A model generated the notes under the pieces. That model was given only the letters and a program-made list of their open reading frames with translations. It ran no database searches and had not been told where the DNA came from. The position numbers and the translations under genes are program-made. Below are positions 25,580 through 34,904 of a stretch of 64,000 nt of DNA, one piece after another; within the stretch, counting starts at the first letter, position 1; every line of letters starts with the position of its first letter. The stretch lies in NCBI GenBank assembly GCA_036526135.1, contig DATCZA010000018.1, positions 1 through 64,000 of the forward strand, read 5' to 3'. The stretch is from UBA2965 sp036526135. Its GTDB lineage: Bacteria > Pseudomonadota > Gammaproteobacteria > Pseudomonadales > Azotimanducaceae.

Positions 25580-26476
25580 TTACGCGGCGGGCACCGTCGC
25601 CTTCCTGACCACGTCCAGGTAGCCGTGAGAGAAGCAGTCCTTGTCGCCGTAAAAGCCGCTTTCCTTAAGCCAACGCTGCATCTTCGGCAGGTGATAGAGC
25701 GGAACGCTGGCAAGCAGGTGGTGCTCGAGATGGAAGTTCACGCCATTCGGAGCGACCAGCAGGCGTTCCCACCAGGACGCCACCGTGCTGCTCGTGTTCT
25801 CGCGGGGGTCGGCGCTCGCATAGTCAAAGCACACACCGTGCTCACCCATGTAGCGTACGCGCGTCAGCAGCGGGTACACGAAGACGTAGGCCGCCCACCA
25901 GAGCAGGTACGCCCACAAGGCCCCCACGGCGGCGAGAGCCGCGATCATCATCCCATGAAGAACCAGGAACGGCGCGTTGCGACCCGGCTTCATCACCCGC
26001 AGCTGCCGCCACGTGTCACGAATGCCCGTCTGCCCAGTGACGTCGCGAAGCAGCTTGCGACGCATGCTGTCGCGCGGGGCCGGATACATCTGCGCCAGGT
26101 ACAGGTCGGGATCCTTGTCCGTGCCCGCGTAACGGTGATGGCCGAGGTGATAGTCCCGGTAGCGATAAAGGTTGGTATTGACCAGCCCGCCGCACAGCCA
26201 GTGCCCCACGATCTCGTTGACCCTGCGCCGCGCGAAGAACACGCTGTGGGCGCAATCGTGCACGAGCACTTCCATACCCAGCTGCCGCCCGCCCAGAATC
26301 AGCACGCTCAACACGATGGTCAGCGGGTTTGGCCAGGCTATGGAAAGCGCGAACGCGGCGACGATCATCAGATAATTCACGCCAAGCACGCGGGCAGCCT
26401 GCCAGTCAGATCGGCGCAGGCACGCCTCGACCTGCTCGGGCGTCAGATAATCTTCGATACGCGGCACGTCAGCCAA
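25580..26476 (-). CDS. Membrane fatty acid desaturase
   Basis: A 298-residue integral membrane di-iron enzyme with the three histidine boxes: HDCAH, HLGHHRYAG and FHLEHHLLA. Paired hydrophobic segments lie at LMIVAAFALSIAW and LAAVGALWAYLLWWAAYVFVYPLL. The start is a TTG at 26476 supported by AGGAGG seven bases upstream; the frame continues MADVPRIEDYL. Its promoter (TTGACT, 17 bases, TAATAA) overlaps a palindrome next to the divergent PaaX-like regulator. It probably desaturates acyl lipids or hydroxylates an alkyl substrate. Confidence 0.93.
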   Translation of the reverse strand: MADVPRIEDYLTPEQVEACLRRSDWQAARVLGVNYLMIVAAFALSIAWPNPLTIVLSVLILGGRQLGMEVLVHDCAHSVFFARRRVNEIVGHWLCGGLVNTNLYRYRDYHLGHHRYAGTDKDPDLYLAQMYPAPRDSMRRKLLRDVTGQTGIRDTWRQLRVMKPGRNAPFLVLHGMMIAALAAVGALWAYLLWWAAYVFVYPLLTRVRYMGEHGVCFDYASADPRENTSSTVASWWERLLVAPNGVNFHLEHHLLASVPLYHLPKMQRWLKESGFYGDKDCFSHGYLDVVRKATVPAA

Positions 26477-26515
26477 CGGGCACCTCCTCGCCGTTTCACC
26501 ACGGCACGACGGTAT

Positions 26516-26544
26516 TTATTACACGTTTTGACCTTAATAGTCAA
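26516..26544 (-). promoter_or_regulatory. Strong sigma-70 promoter of the desaturase gene
   Basis: On the minus strand TTGACT (26544-26539) and TAATAA (26521-26516) are 17 bases apart. The surroundings are much richer in A and T than the rest of the window. The -35 hexamer lies inside the palindrome at 26526-26546, so binding there would block RNA polymerase. Confidence 0.65.
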
Positions 26545-26546
26545 AA
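26526..26546. promoter_or_regulatory. Palindromic operator between desaturase and PaaX-like regulator
   Basis: TTTTGAC (26526-26532) and GTCAAAA (26540-26546) are a perfect 7-base inverted repeat around a 7-base AT-rich spacer. It overlaps the desaturase -35 region and a possible plus-strand -35 word (TTGACC, 26528-26533) for the regulator gene. The site fits a dimeric repressor controlling both directions; the PaaX-like protein encoded 20 bases away is the obvious candidate. Confidence 0.6.
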
Positions 26547-26565
26547 TTTGTTATTTATAAGCGGC

Positions 26566-27369
26566 ATGGACGATACCAACCTCACCGCCAGGCAGCTGAT
26601 CCTCGCCCTGCTCGATTCAGCGCCTGCGCCGCAGATCCAGGCCGCATCGCTGATCGCGGCCGGCGCGCTCTTCGGTATGGATCCGGGCGCCATTCGGGTG
26701 GCGACGGCGCGTCTGGTCCGCGATCGGGTTCTCGAGAGCACGGCGCGGGGGCAGTACACCGTGGGCGGGGGCGGAGCCGGCCTCCACCGGACCGTGCTCT
26801 CGTGGGCGGATCTGGAAGAAACGCTCAAACCCTGGGCCGGGGAATGGCTTGCCGTCTATCTCGGCAGCCTGAAGCGCACCAACAAGACCCTGGTTCGCGC
26901 CCGTGAGCGAGCATTGCAGCTCAAAGGCTTCGTCACTGTCGACCCAGGGCTGGCGGTTCGCCCCGCCAATCTCAAAGCCTCCCTGCCCGAGTTGCTCGAG
27001 GACCTGCGCCTGCTCGGTCTCGACCCGTCCGCCGGTCTCTATCGCATCGCGGAAACGGCAGACGGCTCCCGCTTTGCTGGGCTTTGGGACACCGACGGTC
27101 TCGCCAGGCGCTACCAGCGCCACATCGACGAGATAGCCCGCAGCACCCGAGGCATAGCCGAGCTGTCTCCCCGCGCAGCCGCGAAGGAAACGCTGCTCGT
27201 CGGGCGCGCCGCCATCAGGGACATCCTCCGGGACCCGCTGCTGCCCGCGGAGCTCGTCGACAGCCGTCTGCGGCGGGAACTGGTGCACCGGATGAAAAAG
27301 TACGACCGTCTCGGGAAGTCCTGCTGGCGGGCGTTCTACGCGGACGTCGGCAAAGCCGATCAGCGGTAA
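26566..27369 (+). CDS. PaaX-family transcriptional regulator
   Basis: A 267-residue protein with an N-terminal winged-helix domain ([52 protein letters not shown]) and a PaaX-type middle and C-terminal region ([42 protein letters not shown]). PaaX represses phenylacetate genes in E. coli and binds a CoA ester; relatives often regulate acyl-CoA catabolism. ATG 26566 gives a very short or absent leader. It is divergent from the desaturase and shares a palindromic region. The end overlaps queC by ten bases. The true ligand is unknown. Confidence 0.85.
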   Translation: MDDTNLTARQLILALLDSAPAPQIQAASLIAAGALFGMDPGAIRVATARLVRDRVLESTARGQYTVGGGGAGLHRTVLSWADLEETLKPWAGEWLAVYLGSLKRTNKTLVRARERALQLKGFVTVDPGLAVRPANLKASLPELLEDLRLLGLDPSAGLYRIAETADGSRFAGLWDTDGLARRYQRHIDEIARSTRGIAELSPRAAAKETLLVGRAAIRDILRDPLLPAELVDSRLRRELVHRMKKYDRLGKSCWRAFYADVGKADQR

Positions 27370-28028
27370 CGGGTCGGATCCTCCACCCCGGCTTCCTCGA
27401 ATCCCTGGGCACGAAGACGGCAGCTGTCGCACCTGCCACATGCGGCTGCGTCATCGTCCGGCTGATAACAGGACACCGTGATGCCGAAGTCGACGCCGAG
27501 CGAGATCCCCAGCTCCACGATCCCGGCTTTGCTGAGCTCGATGAGCGGCGCGTGAACATGATACCAATCGCCCTCCACCCCGGCCTTGGTGGCCAGGTTG
27601 GCAAGGTTCTCGAAGGCGAAGATGAAGGCCGGACGGCAATCGGGATAGCCTGAGTAATCTACGGCGTTGACGCCGATGAAAAGGTCGCGCAGCCCGAGCG
27701 TTTCAGCCCAAGCCAGCGCTAGCGAGAGGAACACGGTGTTCCGGGCCGGCACGTAGGTGATGGGAATGCCCTCGCTGGGCTGTTCGGGCACGTCGATTGA
27801 TCTGTCGGTGAGCGCAGATCCGCCGAAGACGGAAACGTCCACCGGGATCACGCGGTGCTCGATCACCCCCGCCCGTCGCGCGACTTCCCTGGCCGCAGCG
27901 AGCTCCGCCCCATGCCGCTGGCCGTAGTCGATCGAGAGCGCGTAGCAGTCGAAGCCCTCGTCCTTGGCCACGGCAAGCGTAGTGGCGGAATCCAGCCCGC
28001 CCGACAGGAGCACGATGGCGCGCTTCAT
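27360..28028 (-). CDS. queC: 7-cyano-7-deazaguanine synthase
   Basis: QueC turns 7-carboxy-7-deazaguanine into preQ0 with ATP and ammonia for queuosine. The 222-residue protein has the PP-loop SGGLDS at residues 9-14, [18 protein letters not shown], and the C-terminal zinc cysteines [17 protein letters not shown]. The ATG at 28028 overlaps the queE stop (ATGA); an extension to 28106 lies in queE and is rejected. It ends the long minus-strand tol-pal-queE-queC run. Confidence 0.96.
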   Translation of the reverse strand: MKRAIVLLSGGLDSATTLAVAKDEGFDCYALSIDYGQRHGAELAAAREVARRAGVIEHRVIPVDVSVFGGSALTDRSIDVPEQPSEGIPITYVPARNTVFLSLALAWAETLGLRDLFIGVNAVDYSGYPDCRPAFIFAFENLANLATKAGVEGDWYHVHAPLIELSKAGIVELGISLGVDFGITVSCYQPDDDAAACGRCDSCRLRAQGFEEAGVEDPTRYR

Positions 28029-28684
28029 CTTCCCGGTTGATCTCCCCACAGGTATTTGTGCAGCTGGATCTGCATCCTCACCGGAAGCCGGTCCCGGACG
28101 ATCCAATCAGCCAGGTCACGGGCTGGCAGCTCCGCGCTGCTCGGCGAGAACAGCACTTCGCAAGCGCCTTCGAACAGCTTGTGCTCCTCGCACTTGAGCC
28201 TCGCCCACTCGTAGTCCTCACGATGACAGATCACGAACTTGAACTGATCCCCGTCCGCGCAATGCGCAAGATTTTCCCATCGGTTACGGGACACCTCGCC
28301 GGATCCCGGCGTTTTGACGTCGATGATCTTCACGACGCGCTCGTCCACGCCGGCCACGTCCAGCGCACCGCTGGTCTCCAGAGAGACCGCAAATCCCTCG
28401 TCGCACAGGGAGGTGAGAAGACCGAGACAATCGGGCTGAGCCAGCGGTTCTCCGCCGGTCACCGTGACCCGGCGGACACCCAGGTCACGCACACGGGCCA
28501 GGATGTCTTCCAGAGTCATCACCTCGCCCCCGCTGAAGGCGTACGCCGTGTCGCAGTAATGGCACCGCAGCGGACACCCGGTGAGGCGGACGAAGACCGT
28601 GGGCAGGCCAACGGTGCTGGTCTCCCCCTGGAGGGACAGAAAAATTTCCGATATGCGAAGCTGGCGCGTTGCCTGTTCGGTCAC
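28025..28684 (-). CDS. queE: 7-carboxy-7-deazaguanine synthase (radical SAM)
   Basis: QueE rearranges 6-carboxytetrahydropterin to 7-carboxy-7-deazaguanine. The 219-residue protein begins with [19 protein letters not shown] and has the cluster cysteines CPLRCHYC (C37, C41, C44), a CX3CX2C spacing, followed by VTVTGGEPL. The GTG start overlaps the cpoB stop (GTGA). The order tol-pal-cpoB-queE-queC is known from pseudomonads and related bacteria. Confidence 0.95.
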   Translation of the reverse strand: MTEQATRQLRISEIFLSLQGETSTVGLPTVFVRLTGCPLRCHYCDTAYAFSGGEVMTLEDILARVRDLGVRRVTVTGGEPLAQPDCLGLLTSLCDEGFAVSLETSGALDVAGVDERVVKIIDVKTPGSGEVSRNRWENLAHCADGDQFKFVICHREDYEWARLKCEEHKLFEGACEVLFSPSSAELPARDLADWIVRDRLPVRMQIQLHKYLWGDQPGR

Positions 28685-29442
28685 CGAATCTCCGCCGAGT
28701 AGGTCCGGGCGAGGCCGGCCGCCGAGCTTTGCGGGTACTCGGCGGTCACGCGCTCGAGATACTGCAGCGCATTCGCCGTGTCACCGAGCCGGTGGTGAAC
28801 TATGCCCAGCTTGTAGAGGGCATCCGGCGCCTTCTGGTGATCGGGGTACAGGTTGATCACCTGGGAGAAGGATTCCCTCGCCATCTCGTCGTCGGCCTGG
28901 GCCAGATGAAGCTCGCCAAGCCAGTAAAAAGCGTTGGGCGTGAACTGACCATTGGGATAATCCGTGACCAGCGCGTTGAACGACGCCACCGCCTCGTCGA
29001 ACTGCCGGTTCTTCATCTGATTGAAGGCGGCCGTGTAAGCATCGCGTTCCGAGCCGGGCACGCCGCCGGGCACCGGGCCGCCGGGTGGCGGCGACGTCTC
29101 GGCCAGGGTGGGTTCGGGCGCTTGCGCGCGCAGCGCGGCCACCCGGCGATCCAGATCGAGGTACTGCTCCTGCTGATCCTTGGCGAGCCGGTTCAGCTGG
29201 TAGCTCTGCTCTTCCACCAGGCCCCGGAGATCCTGGACCTCCTGCCTGAGAACCTGCAGCTGATAGAAGAGCTCGGCCAGCCGGCGCTGCTCGCTGGCGT
29301 CCCCGGCCGGCGCAGGCACGGCGGAACTCTGGGTTTCGGTCGTCATCTCGGCCGCGACCGGGCCGACGACCGAACCTAGAAACCCGGCGAGGGCCAGCTT
29401 CAGCACCAGCCGCAGACGGTGTTTTGGCGGTGACGTCACCAC
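28681..29442 (-). CDS. cpoB: Cell division coordinator CpoB (YbgF)
   Basis: CpoB is a periplasmic protein that links the Tol-Pal system with peptidoglycan synthesis during constriction. The 253-residue protein has a signal peptide (LVLKLALAGFLGSVVGPVAA), a trimerising coiled coil (AELFYQLQVLRQEVQDLRGLVEEQSYQLNRLAKDQQEQ), a proline-rich linker, and C-terminal TPR repeats (AYTAAFNQMKNRQFDEAVASF; NAFYWLGELHLAQ; APDALYKLGIVHHRLG). The start is GTG, two bases behind the pal stop. Confidence 0.94.
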   Translation of the reverse strand: MVTSPPKHRLRLVLKLALAGFLGSVVGPVAAEMTTETQSSAVPAPAGDASEQRRLAELFYQLQVLRQEVQDLRGLVEEQSYQLNRLAKDQQEQYLDLDRRVAALRAQAPEPTLAETSPPPGGPVPGGVPGSERDAYTAAFNQMKNRQFDEAVASFNALVTDYPNGQFTPNAFYWLGELHLAQADDEMARESFSQVINLYPDHQKAPDALYKLGIVHHRLGDTANALQYLERVTAEYPQSSAAGLARTYSAEIR

Positions 29443-29445
29443 GGT

Positions 29446-29988
29446 CTAGCGGTAGATCATGATGGCCCGGCGATTCCGCGCCCAGGCGCCCTCGTCGTGG
29501 CCCGGGTCCTCGGGGCGCTCTTCCCCGTAGCTCACGGTTTCGATCTGGCGTCGAGAGACACCCGCCGAGGTCAGAAAACTTCGCATCGCGTCCGCCCGGC
29601 GTTCGCCGAGCGCCAGGTTGTACTCCCGGGTGCCGCGCTCGTCACAATGCCCCTCGATGACGATCTTGCGGTCCGGGTTCTCCCTTAAGATGGAAGCGTG
29701 CAGCTCCAGGGAAGCCAGGTCGTCCGGGTTGATGACCGCACGGTCGTACTCGAAGTAGAACGTCCGCGACAGGAGCCGCTGGGTTCCCGGCGCGAAAGGA
29801 TTGCCGTTCGGATCGAAGGCCGGCGGCGGCGTAGGCTGGGGTGGGGCCGGCGGCGGGGTCGTGTCCACCGTCTCGACAGGCTCGGCCACGGGTTCCGCTG
29901 GAGCGGGCTGGCCTCCGGTTGCGCAGCCCGCCAGAACCGCCCCGAAAAAGAAAATCGCGAGGAGAGTCCGAAACCACCGTGTTGTCAT
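29446..29988 (-). CDS. pal: Peptidoglycan-associated lipoprotein Pal
   Basis: Pal anchors the outer membrane to peptidoglycan and is pulled by Tol. The 180-residue protein has a lipobox LAGC with the cysteine at residue 22, a long proline- and alanine-rich linker (PPPAPPQPTPPPAF), and an OmpA-like domain with FEYDRAVINPDDLASLELHA, IEGHCDERGTREYNLALGERRADAM. ATG 29988 is chosen by the signal peptide and an AGGAG site shortly upstream; the longer frame to 30108 overlaps tolB. Confidence 0.96.
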   Translation of the reverse strand: MTTRWFRTLLAIFFFGAVLAGCATGGQPAPAEPVAEPVETVDTTPPPAPPQPTPPPAFDPNGNPFAPGTQRLLSRTFYFEYDRAVINPDDLASLELHASILRENPDRKIVIEGHCDERGTREYNLALGERRADAMRSFLTSAGVSRRQIETVSYGEERPEDPGHDEGAWARNRRAIMIYR

Positions 29989-30049
29989 CTGTATCTCCTG
30001 TGTTGCTGGGGTTCCACGGCTGCTGAGAACTGCCAGGCTCGGAGCCCGT

Positions 30050-31384
30050 TCAGTCCACCCTCTCCAGAACATCGAGATAAGGGGACCAGGCCGGCTCCCG
30101 AACATCACCCGAGGAAGAGGGCAATCTGTACTTCACGCGGCCGTCGATCGAAACGACGGCGAGTATACCCCGCCCCCGATCCTGCGTCGCATAGATTAGC
30201 ATCGTGCCGTTGGGCGCAAGCGACGGAGACTCGTCCAGGGACGTCTGGGTGAGCACCCTGACGTCGTCGCGCTCGAGGTCCTGCCAGGCTATGTGAAACA
30301 CCCCCTGTCGACGGTGTACGAAAATAAGGTGCTTGCCGTCCGGCAGGAGGCGCGCCCGGGCATTGTAGTCACCCTGAAACGTGAGCCGCTCTATGAAGTT
30401 GGTCGCGAGGTCGAGCTGGTAGATCTGTGGCCTGCCGCCGCGGTCCGAGGTGAATATCACGCCCTTGCCATCCGGCGTCCAGCTGGGCTCGGTGTCGATG
30501 GCGTGGTGGGTGGTGATGCGGCGCAGGCGCCGATCGTCGAGATCCATGATATAGATCTCGGGGTTGCCGTCCCGCGAGAGCACCAGAGCGAGCCGCTTGC
30601 CATCCGGCGAGAAGACGGGGGAACCGTTGATTCCCGAAAACTGGGTCAGCCGCTCCCGCGCCCCCGTGGCGACGTTCTGCAGCACGATGGACGGCCGTCC
30701 TCCCTCGAAGGATACGTAGGCCACGCGGGTCCCATCGGGCGACCAGCTGGCCGAAAGGAGTGGTTGGGTGGACGAGAACAGCGTCCGCGACCGCTCGCCG
30801 TCCGAGTCGGCCACCTCCAGCCGAAACGCCTCGTCCGGGGACCCGACGTTCTGCGCGAGAACGTACAGAATGCGGGTGGAGAACGCGCCGGGAATGCCGG
30901 TGATCGCCTCGAAGACCTCGTCGGCGACGCGATGGGCCACGTCCCGCCACTGGCTGCGCAGCGCCGTGGTCGTGCCGCCCGTCATCCGACGCTCGTTGAA
31001 CACGTCGAACAGCTCGTAGGTGACCTCGAGATTGCCGGCGGCGTCCACGCCCGTGCGCCCTATGACAAGATACTCGATGCCGAGCACGCGCCAGTCGCGG
31101 AAGAAGACTTCTTCCCTGGTGGTGGGAAACGACAGCATGTTCTCCATGCCAAGGGGCGAAAACTGGCCGCTGCGAACAAGGTCGAACCCGATGATGTCAC
31201 CCATCTGCTGACGATCGGAAAACTCCGGCCCCTGCCGGAACGGCACCACGGCGATGCGCGTCTGCTTGTCGTACCCCGCGTCGATGATGATGGTGTCCAG
31301 GCTCTCCGCGGCAAGGGTCGCGGCCGACGTCAGCATCAAGACCAGGCAGACGAGCGCGGACAGGCAGCGGGCAAAGTTAATCAA
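30050..31384 (-). CDS. tolB: Tol-Pal system protein TolB
   Basis: TolB is the periplasmic beta-propeller that contacts Pal and TolA. The 444-residue protein starts with a signal peptide ([19 protein letters not shown]), then the N-terminal domain ([12 protein letters not shown]), and repeated propeller blades such as [40 protein letters not shown] and [20 protein letters not shown]. The start codon is a TTG overlapping the tolA stop (TTGA); no ATG lies before the signal peptide, so the TTG is compelling. The first 120 bases upstream of pal lie in its 3' end region. Confidence 0.95.
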   Translation of the reverse strand: MINFARCLSALVCLVLMLTSAATLAAESLDTIIIDAGYDKQTRIAVVPFRQGPEFSDRQQMGDIIGFDLVRSGQFSPLGMENMLSFPTTREEVFFRDWRVLGIEYLVIGRTGVDAAGNLEVTYELFDVFNERRMTGGTTTALRSQWRDVAHRVADEVFEAITGIPGAFSTRILYVLAQNVGSPDEAFRLEVADSDGERSRTLFSSTQPLLSASWSPDGTRVAYVSFEGGRPSIVLQNVATGARERLTQFSGINGSPVFSPDGKRLALVLSRDGNPEIYIMDLDDRRLRRITTHHAIDTEPSWTPDGKGVIFTSDRGGRPQIYQLDLATNFIERLTFQGDYNARARLLPDGKHLIFVHRRQGVFHIAWQDLERDDVRVLTQTSLDESPSLAPNGTMLIYATQDRGRGILAVVSIDGRVKYRLPSSSGDVREPAWSPYLDVLERVD

Positions 31385-32100
31385 CGCAGCAGGTCCTCCG
31401 GACGGAAAAGCAGTGTGAAACGACGGAAGTAGCGTTCGAAGACGTCCGAATCTTTCGGCACCTCGAAACGCCGTGCTTTTCGCACGGCCGCCTCGGCCGA
31501 GCGGTCGAATGCCTCGTTGCCGCTCCCCTCGATGAGCGTTACCGAAACGACGTCGCCAGTCGGCACGAGCTCGACGAGCAAACGGGCTTGCATGTTGTTT
31601 CGCGCGCTGGGTGGCCGCGACCAGTTGGCGACCACGCGTTCGTAGATCCCGTAACGGAAGGTCTGCGCGACGGCTTCGGCCTCCTCCGCAGCCAGGCTCT
31701 CGGCGAGATCGGCGGCCTCGGTCTCCAGGGCGTCCAGAAACGAGGCTTCGGCGAGCTGCTCGAGACGCTCCTGCCGCTCGGCCTGTGCGGCTCGTCTGCG
31801 CTCGGCCCCGACGTCTGGCGGAGGCGCCTGGGGGGGGTCCGCAGGTCGCGCTTCCGCCTTGGGCTTCGGCTCTTCGGGCTGCCGGGCAGGCAGGGGTGAG
31901 GCCTTGGCGGCGGCTTTCGGTCTCGGGACGGGTTTTGCCTTGGGCTCCATCATGACCAGCGTCGACCGCACGATCTGCGGCTTGATGGCGCGCACCTCGG
32001 CGGTCTCGGGGTTCCAGCCGGCCCGGAGAGAGAGAAAGGCCAGAGCGTGCAGTACCAGCGCCAGCAGCAGCGGCAGCGCGTAGTCACGGACGGCCGGCAT
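31381..32100 (-). CDS. tolA: Cell envelope integrity protein TolA (short form)
   Basis: TolA spans the periplasm from TolQR toward Pal/TolB. Here it has 239 residues: one N-terminal membrane segment ([21 protein letters not shown]), a proline- and lysine-rich linker ([17 protein letters not shown]) with a short charged helix ([21 protein letters not shown]), and the C-terminal globular domain ([41 protein letters not shown]). It lacks the very long alanine-rich helix of E. coli TolA (421 residues), so it bridges a shorter distance. Confidence 0.93.
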   Translation of the reverse strand: MPAVRDYALPLLLALVLHALAFLSLRAGWNPETAEVRAIKPQIVRSTLVMMEPKAKPVPRPKAAAKASPLPARQPEEPKPKAEARPADPPQAPPPDVGAERRRAAQAERQERLEQLAEASFLDALETEAADLAESLAAEEAEAVAQTFRYGIYERVVANWSRPPSARNNMQARLLVELVPTGDVVSVTLIEGSGNEAFDRSAEAAVRKARRFEVPKDSDVFERYFRRFTLLFRPEDLLR

Positions 32101-32106
32101 TGCTCG

Positions 32107-32544
32107 TCACTCCCCGGCAAGCTCGGGCGGGTCGGTAATCAGACCGACGCTCTGCGCGCCCACCCGCTGCAGGACGGTCATCACCCGGACCACGGCTCCG
32201 TAGTCCAGCTTGTGATCGGCCTTCACGTAGACGGGGACCTCGGGACGCGCACGCAGGATCTTGCCGGCCTGGTCCTCCAGCGAGTAGATCGTCACCCGGG
32301 TGCTCTCGTCGTCCGCATTCTGCATGCCGAGGTTGACGAACATGGCGCCGTCCTCACGGATGGAGACCACTAGGGGATCATCCTGTCGGTCCGTGATGGG
32401 CTCGGAAGGTGCTTTCGGCAGGTCGACGATGACGCCCTGCGTCAGCAGAGGCGCGGTGGCCATGAAGATCACGAGCAGCACGAGCATCACGTCGATGTAC
32501 GGCACGACGTTGATCTCCGACATGGGCTTCCTGCGCTTGGCCAT
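32107..32544 (-). CDS. tolR: Tol-Pal system protein TolR
   Basis: TolR forms part of the proton-driven TolQR motor. The 145-residue protein starts MAKRRKPMSEINVVPYIDVML; the proton-carrying aspartate is D18 in the single membrane segment (DVMLVLLVIFMATAPLL). A periplasmic domain follows, ending AQSVGLITDPPELAGE. An earlier in-frame start at 32574 lies inside the tolQ 3' end and is less likely. The gap to tolA is six bases. Confidence 0.95.
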   Translation of the reverse strand: MAKRRKPMSEINVVPYIDVMLVLLVIFMATAPLLTQGVIVDLPKAPSEPITDRQDDPLVVSIREDGAMFVNLGMQNADDESTRVTIYSLEDQAGKILRARPEVPVYVKADHKLDYGAVVRVMTVLQRVGAQSVGLITDPPELAGE

Positions 32545-32554
32545 GAACCTGCCT

Positions 32555-33238
32555 TCACCTCCCCCCGCGGGCATGCGCCGCGCGGTGGAGGATGCCGGTC
32601 AACTCGTCGCTGAACGCCTCGTAACGGCTCATCATGACTTCCACCCGGGCGGAAAACCGGTTGTAACCGATCACCGCCGGTATCGCCGCGAAGAGCCCCA
32701 TGGCCGTCGCTACCAGAGCTTCCGAAATGCCCGGCGCCACCGAGGCGAGCGTCGCCTGACTCATGCTGGCCAGGCTTCGGAAGGAATTCATGATGCCCCA
32801 CACGGTCCCGAACAGGCCGACGTACGGGCTCGTCGATCCCACCGTAGCGAGAAAGGCCAGATGGGTTTCGAGGTTTTCCTCTTCCCGGTTCAAGGCCACC
32901 CGCATGGCCCGCTGGGCTCCCTGCATGATGGAATCCGCATCCGCACCGGACTGCTCCGACAGCCGGGTGTACTCCTTGAAGCCGGCCACGAAGATGGATT
33001 CGATACCCGTGAGGTCGTCTTGGGCTTCCAGCTCGTTGTACAACGCCCGCAGGTCGATCCCCGACCAGAAGTGCTCCTCGAAGTCGGCGATGGAAGCCAG
33101 CACCCGGCGCAGGAAGAACCATCTCTGAAAAATCATGACCCACGAGGCGACGGACGCGAGCGCGAGCAGCAGCATGACCACCTGAACCAGCAGGCTGGCG
33201 TTGGCGATCAGCTGAAATATGGACAACTGCTCAGGCAC
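32555..33238 (-). CDS. tolQ: Tol-Pal system protein TolQ
   Basis: TolQ is the ExbB-like membrane subunit of the Tol motor. The 227-residue protein has three hydrophobic segments: residues ~15-38 (LVQVVMLLLALASVASWVMIF), and two late ones around FLATVGSTSPYVGLFGTVWGIMNSF and ISEALVATAMGLFAAIPAVIGYN. The start is GTG. It follows ruvB by 11 bases; the ybgC thioesterase gene usually found between them in E. coli and pseudomonads is absent. Confidence 0.95.
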   Translation of the reverse strand: MPEQLSIFQLIANASLLVQVVMLLLALASVASWVMIFQRWFFLRRVLASIADFEEHFWSGIDLRALYNELEAQDDLTGIESIFVAGFKEYTRLSEQSGADADSIMQGAQRAMRVALNREEENLETHLAFLATVGSTSPYVGLFGTVWGIMNSFRSLASMSQATLASVAPGISEALVATAMGLFAAIPAVIGYNRFSARVEVMMSRYEAFSDELTGILHRAAHARGGR

Positions 33239-33249
33239 GATCGATCAAC

Positions 33250-34299
33250 TCACCTCAGATCGAGGCGCGGCTGGCCACCGGAGGGCTCCGAGGCTTCCGG
33301 CACGCTCAGGCCGAAGTGCAGGTACGCCTGCTCCGTGGCCACCCTGCCGCGGGGGGTTCGCATGAGGTAACCGCTCTGGATCAGAAACGGCTCGAGGACA
33401 TCCTCGATGGTATCGCGCTCTTCGCTGATGGCGGCCGCCAGGGAGTCGAGGCCCACCGGCCCGCCGGAGAATTTCTCGATGATGGCCGAGAGCAACCGTC
33501 GGTCCATGCTGTCGAATCCCTGAGCGTCCACTTTCAACATGTTCAGAGCCGCGTCCGCGATCTTCCGGTTGATCACCCCGTCCGCCTTGACCTCCGCCCA
33601 GTCGCGCACCCGGCGGAGCAGCCGGTTCGCGATGCGGGGCGTTCCACGAGATCTTCGCGCCACCTCGGTCGCGCCCTCCGGATGAATCTCCAACCCGAGC
33701 TTCGCCGCGGATCGCGAAACGATCTGCGTGAGTTCTTCGACCGTGTAAAACTCGAGTCGTTGCACGATGCCGAAGCGATCTCGAAGCGGCGACGTCAGCA
33801 GACCGGCGCGGGTGGTCGCGCCGACCAGCGTGAATCGCGGCAGCTCGAGCTTGAGCGACCGGGCCGCCGGGCCTTCGCCGATGAGGATGTCGAGCTGAAA
33901 ATCCTCCAGCGCGGGATAAAGGATTTCCTCCACCACCGGGCTGAGGCGGTGAATCTCGTCGACGAAGAGCACGTCTCCCTCCTCGAGATTGGTCAGCATG
34001 GCGGCAAGCTCTGCCGGACGCTCGAGCACCGGCCCGGAGGTGGACTTGATGGCCACGCCCATCTCGTTGGCGATGATGTTTGCCAACGTGGTCTTGCCGA
34101 GGCCGGGCGGCCCGAAGATGAGCGTGTGATCCAGCGCTTCGTCTCGGGCGCGGGCTGCTTGGATGAAGATCTCCATCTGCTCCCTGACCGCGCACTGCCC
34201 GACGTAGTCGTCGAGCCGCTCGGGCCGCAGCGCACGATCGAACCCGCCCTCACGGCCATCTTCCCGGGGGCTGACCAACCGATCCGGCTCGACGCTCAC
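33250..34299 (-). CDS. ruvB: Holliday junction branch migration helicase RuvB
   Basis: RuvB is the AAA+ motor of the RuvABC resolvasome. The 349-residue protein has the Walker A motif GPPGLGKT at residues 63-70, Walker [10 protein letters not shown], sensor 1 VGATTRAG, and the DNA-binding C-terminal domain ending [10 protein letters not shown], including the RTPRGR motif. The GTG start overlaps the ruvA stop (GTGA), consistent with coupled synthesis of the complex. Confidence 0.97.
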   Translation of the reverse strand: MSVEPDRLVSPREDGREGGFDRALRPERLDDYVGQCAVREQMEIFIQAARARDEALDHTLIFGPPGLGKTTLANIIANEMGVAIKSTSGPVLERPAELAAMLTNLEEGDVLFVDEIHRLSPVVEEILYPALEDFQLDILIGEGPAARSLKLELPRFTLVGATTRAGLLTSPLRDRFGIVQRLEFYTVEELTQIVSRSAAKLGLEIHPEGATEVARRSRGTPRIANRLLRRVRDWAEVKADGVINRKIADAALNMLKVDAQGFDSMDRRLLSAIIEKFSGGPVGLDSLAAAISEERDTIEDVLEPFLIQSGYLMRTPRGRVATEQAYLHFGLSVPEASEPSGGQPRLDLR

Positions 34300-34904
34300 C
34301 CGCTCACCTCCTTGCGCATGGCAATGTGCCTCAGGGCGGCACGCACGATCTCTTCCGTGCTGGCGGACCCTTCGGCCAGCACGTCGCTCACGACGCGCTG
34401 CGCCTCCTGGGGTTTGTAGCCCAGCGCCACCAGGACCTCCTCGGCTTCCTCAGCCGACTTGCCTCCTCGGGCCGGGATTCCAGCCTCAGCGACCACGACG
34501 ATGTCGGCGAGCCGGTCCTTGAGTTCCACCAGAAGCCGCTCGGCCGTTTTCCTGCCCACGCCGGGAACCCGGGTCAGCAGGGCGACGTCATTGGTCTGCA
34601 CGGCGCGCGCCAGATCGGCCAGCGGAATGCTCGATATCAGGGCCAACGCCAGCTTGGGGCCCACGCCGGTAATCCGGATCAGGGCCCTGAAGAGGTCACG
34701 CTCGTCCCGGCTGGCAAAGCCGTAGAGCAGCTGAGCGTCCTCGCGAACCAGAAAGTGCGTGAAGAGGTCGACGGGGGCGTCCGCCCCGGGCAACCGGCCC
34801 AGCGCGGTGCTGGTCAACTCCACCTCGTAGCAGATACCACCGGCGTTGACGAGGATCACGTTTTCGGCGACCTCGACGAGCTGACCTTGGATTCGCCCGA
34901 TCAT
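34296..34904 (-). CDS. ruvA: Holliday junction branch migration protein RuvA
   Basis: RuvA binds the four-way junction as a tetramer and loads RuvB. The 202-residue protein has the OB fold at the N-terminus ([23 protein letters not shown]), two helix-hairpin-helix motifs ([32 protein letters not shown]) and the small C-terminal domain that contacts RuvB ([18 protein letters not shown]). The ATG at 34904 overlaps the ruvC stop (ATGA). Confidence 0.97.
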   Translation of the reverse strand: MIGRIQGQLVEVAENVILVNAGGICYEVELTSTALGRLPGADAPVDLFTHFLVREDAQLLYGFASRDERDLFRALIRITGVGPKLALALISSIPLADLARAVQTNDVALLTRVPGVGRKTAERLLVELKDRLADIVVVAEAGIPARGGKSAEEAEEVLVALGYKPQEAQRVVSDVLAEGSASTEEIVRAALRHIAMRKEVSG

